Notes under the pieces: generated by a model | Database searches by the model: none | Seen by the model: the letters and a program-made list of their open reading frames with translations, nothing else | What the model was told of the DNA's origin: nothing | Part shown: positions 63,246 to 64,000 of the stretch, piece after piece | Layout of the letters: each line of letters starts with the position of its first letter | Position numbering within the stretch: the first letter of the stretch is position 1 | Assembly (NCBI GenBank): GCA_963773625.1 | Contig: CAVZCJ010000019.1 | Coordinates: 124,001 to 188,000, forward strand | Length of the DNA stretch: 64,000 bases | From: DATARH01 sp963773625 | GTDB taxonomy: Bacteria > Pseudomonadota > Alphaproteobacteria > ATCC43930 > CGMCC-115725 | Direction: 5' to 3' | Translations under genes and position numbers: made by a program

Positions 63246-63569
63246 ATGGTGATCCTGCAGGAAATGCGCAGAAGGTCGTCGGCCATCGCTTGGCCGCTGA
63301 TTGGGATCGCTGTGACCGCTTACTTTGTCTACCACGCTTGGATGGGGGACCGCGGTCTGAGCGCCGGCCGCGAGATCGCTCAGCAACTTTTCCTCGCCAA
63401 GCAGGATCTGGCCGCCGTTGAGGCCGAGCGCGACGCCCTCGCGCACAAGGTCTCTGGTCTCGATCCGGCGCATGTTGACCGCGATTTGCTCGACCAGCAA
63501 ATCCGTGCGACCCTCGATCTTGTCGCGCCCAACGAAATCGTCATTCTGCAATCCGACAAAGCGCCGTAG
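63246..63569 (+). CDS. ftsB: septum formation initiator FtsB/DivIC family protein
   Basis: 107 residues. One N-terminal membrane helix (IAWPLIGIAVTAYFVYHAWM) then a coiled coil (AQQLFLAKQDLAAVEAERDA) and the alphaproteobacterial ending LDQQIRATLDLVAPNEIVIL. Part of the FtsBLQ divisome complex in the inner membrane. Its place between eno and pdhA is the conserved order. The start is the ATG at 63246; a downstream in-frame ATG (MRRRSSAIA) is possible. Confidence 0.9.
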   Translation: MVILQEMRRRSSAIAWPLIGIAVTAYFVYHAWMGDRGLSAGREIAQQLFLAKQDLAAVEAERDALAHKVSGLDPAHVDRDLLDQQIRATLDLVAPNEIVILQSDKAP

Positions 63570-63696
63570 TACCGGCCTAAACGCTGGTTCCGGGGTGTGA
63601 TGGCGAGCGGATTTGCCGCCGGTTCATGCTGCCCGCGCGGTTGCAAACCAAGTCGTTTGTCAGCATTCTTCGGCGGCAGCCCGGAGGAAGCGTTTT

Positions 63697-64000
63697 ATGC
63701 CAGCGAAGCGTGCCGCCAACTCGGTCAAGCTTGCGGAGCCGCCTGTCGCTGCGGCGACATTCAAGAAATTCTTCCAAGACATGTTGTTGATCCGCCGCTT
63801 CGAGGAGCGGGCGAGCCAGATGTACGGGATGCGGCTCATCGGCGGGTTCTGTCACCTCTATATCGGGCAAGAAGCGGTCGTCGTGGGCATGCAGGCGGCG
63901 CTCAAAGAGGGTGACAGCGTCATCACCACCTATCGCGACCACGGCCACATGCTCGCCTGCGGCATGGACCCCAAGGGCGTGATGGCCGAGCTGACCGGCC
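63697..64000 (+). CDS. pdhA: pyruvate dehydrogenase E1 component alpha subunit (partial, 3' end outside window)
   Basis: First 101 codons only. It starts MPAKRAANSVKLAEPPVAA and continues KKFFQDMLLIRRFEERASQM, YGMRLIGGFCHLYIGQEAVV, GMQAALKEGDSVITTYRDHG and HMLACGMDPKGVMAELTG, the typical E1-alpha beginning with the GQEA and YRDHGH motifs. GGAGGAAG lies ten bases before the ATG. E1-alpha uses thiamine pyrophosphate to decarboxylate pyruvate within the dehydrogenase complex. The gene runs off the end of the window. Confidence 0.93.
   Translation, partial: MPAKRAANSVKLAEPPVAAATFKKFFQDMLLIRRFEERASQMYGMRLIGGFCHLYIGQEAVVVGMQAALKEGDSVITTYRDHGHMLACGMDPKGVMAELTG

Overview
The window is GC-rich DNA, densely coded on both strands, from what is almost certainly an alphaproteobacterium. 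The evidence is gene order and gene architecture: pepA divergent from lptF-lptG, the minC-minD-minE run, the queuosine operon queA-tgt-queF-queG, trpD-trpC-moaC-moeA, a fused trpE(G) preceded by a three-Trp-codon leader peptide, and the block tpiA-secG-pyrG-kdsA-eno-ftsB-pdhA. A soil lineage near Rhodospirillales, Reyranellales or Hyphomicrobiales fits best, but the genus cannot be told by reading. I saw no tRNA, rRNA, CRISPR array, prophage or insertion sequence.

Layout. 0-9.7 kb: lptG (cut by the window edge), lptF and a methyltransferase on the minus strand; divergent pepA and holC; a lipoprotein, an S10 serine peptidase, a DTW-domain protein, an MFS exporter and an EEP-family nuclease/phosphatase. 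9.7-18.5 kb: a giant fused ABC exporter coupled to a cupin, a uronate dehydrogenase, a MoxR/CoxE-like pair, tatA and a serine hydrolase. 18.5-24.3 kb: cell-division site selection (minCDE) and queuosine synthesis. 24.4-42 kb: an accessory catabolic region with an HpaB-like flavin monooxygenase, VOC and CMD proteins, an aldo/keto reductase, two LLM flavoproteins, a Rieske oxygenase, a quinone reductase, a TauD-type dioxygenase and a TPP enzyme/DUF6614/cupin cassette. It is interrupted by crcB, ilvD, cytochrome b561 and an EamA transporter. 42-44.8 kb: an EmrAB-type efflux pair. 44.8-55.8 kb: molybdenum cofactor and tryptophan genes, split by a segment carrying a GFA enzyme, a truncated PRC-barrel gene, a plasma-membrane-type proton ATPase and MarC. 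55.8-64 kb: ppiD and the tpiA to pdhA housekeeping block.

The most informative non-coding feature is the trp attenuator at 53404-53543. A consensus-like promoter places its predicted +1 exactly on the A of the ATG of a 14-residue leader peptide (MIAFSPAAIWWWPV), so the leader is probably translated from a leaderless RNA. Four mutually exclusive pairing segments follow, in the order expected of a classical attenuator. This resembles the trpL-trpE(G) system of Sinorhizobium meliloti, where the attenuated RNA and its peptide also act in trans.

The second major observation concerns sequence quality. At least a dozen otherwise well-conserved genes are broken by single-base indels, and one FAD-linked oxidase at 40.6-42.0 kb carries about ten. 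The protein sequence either side of each break is intact, and at least one break is a short A-run. I therefore read most of them as consensus errors rather than real pseudogenes, and I give rejoined coordinates.
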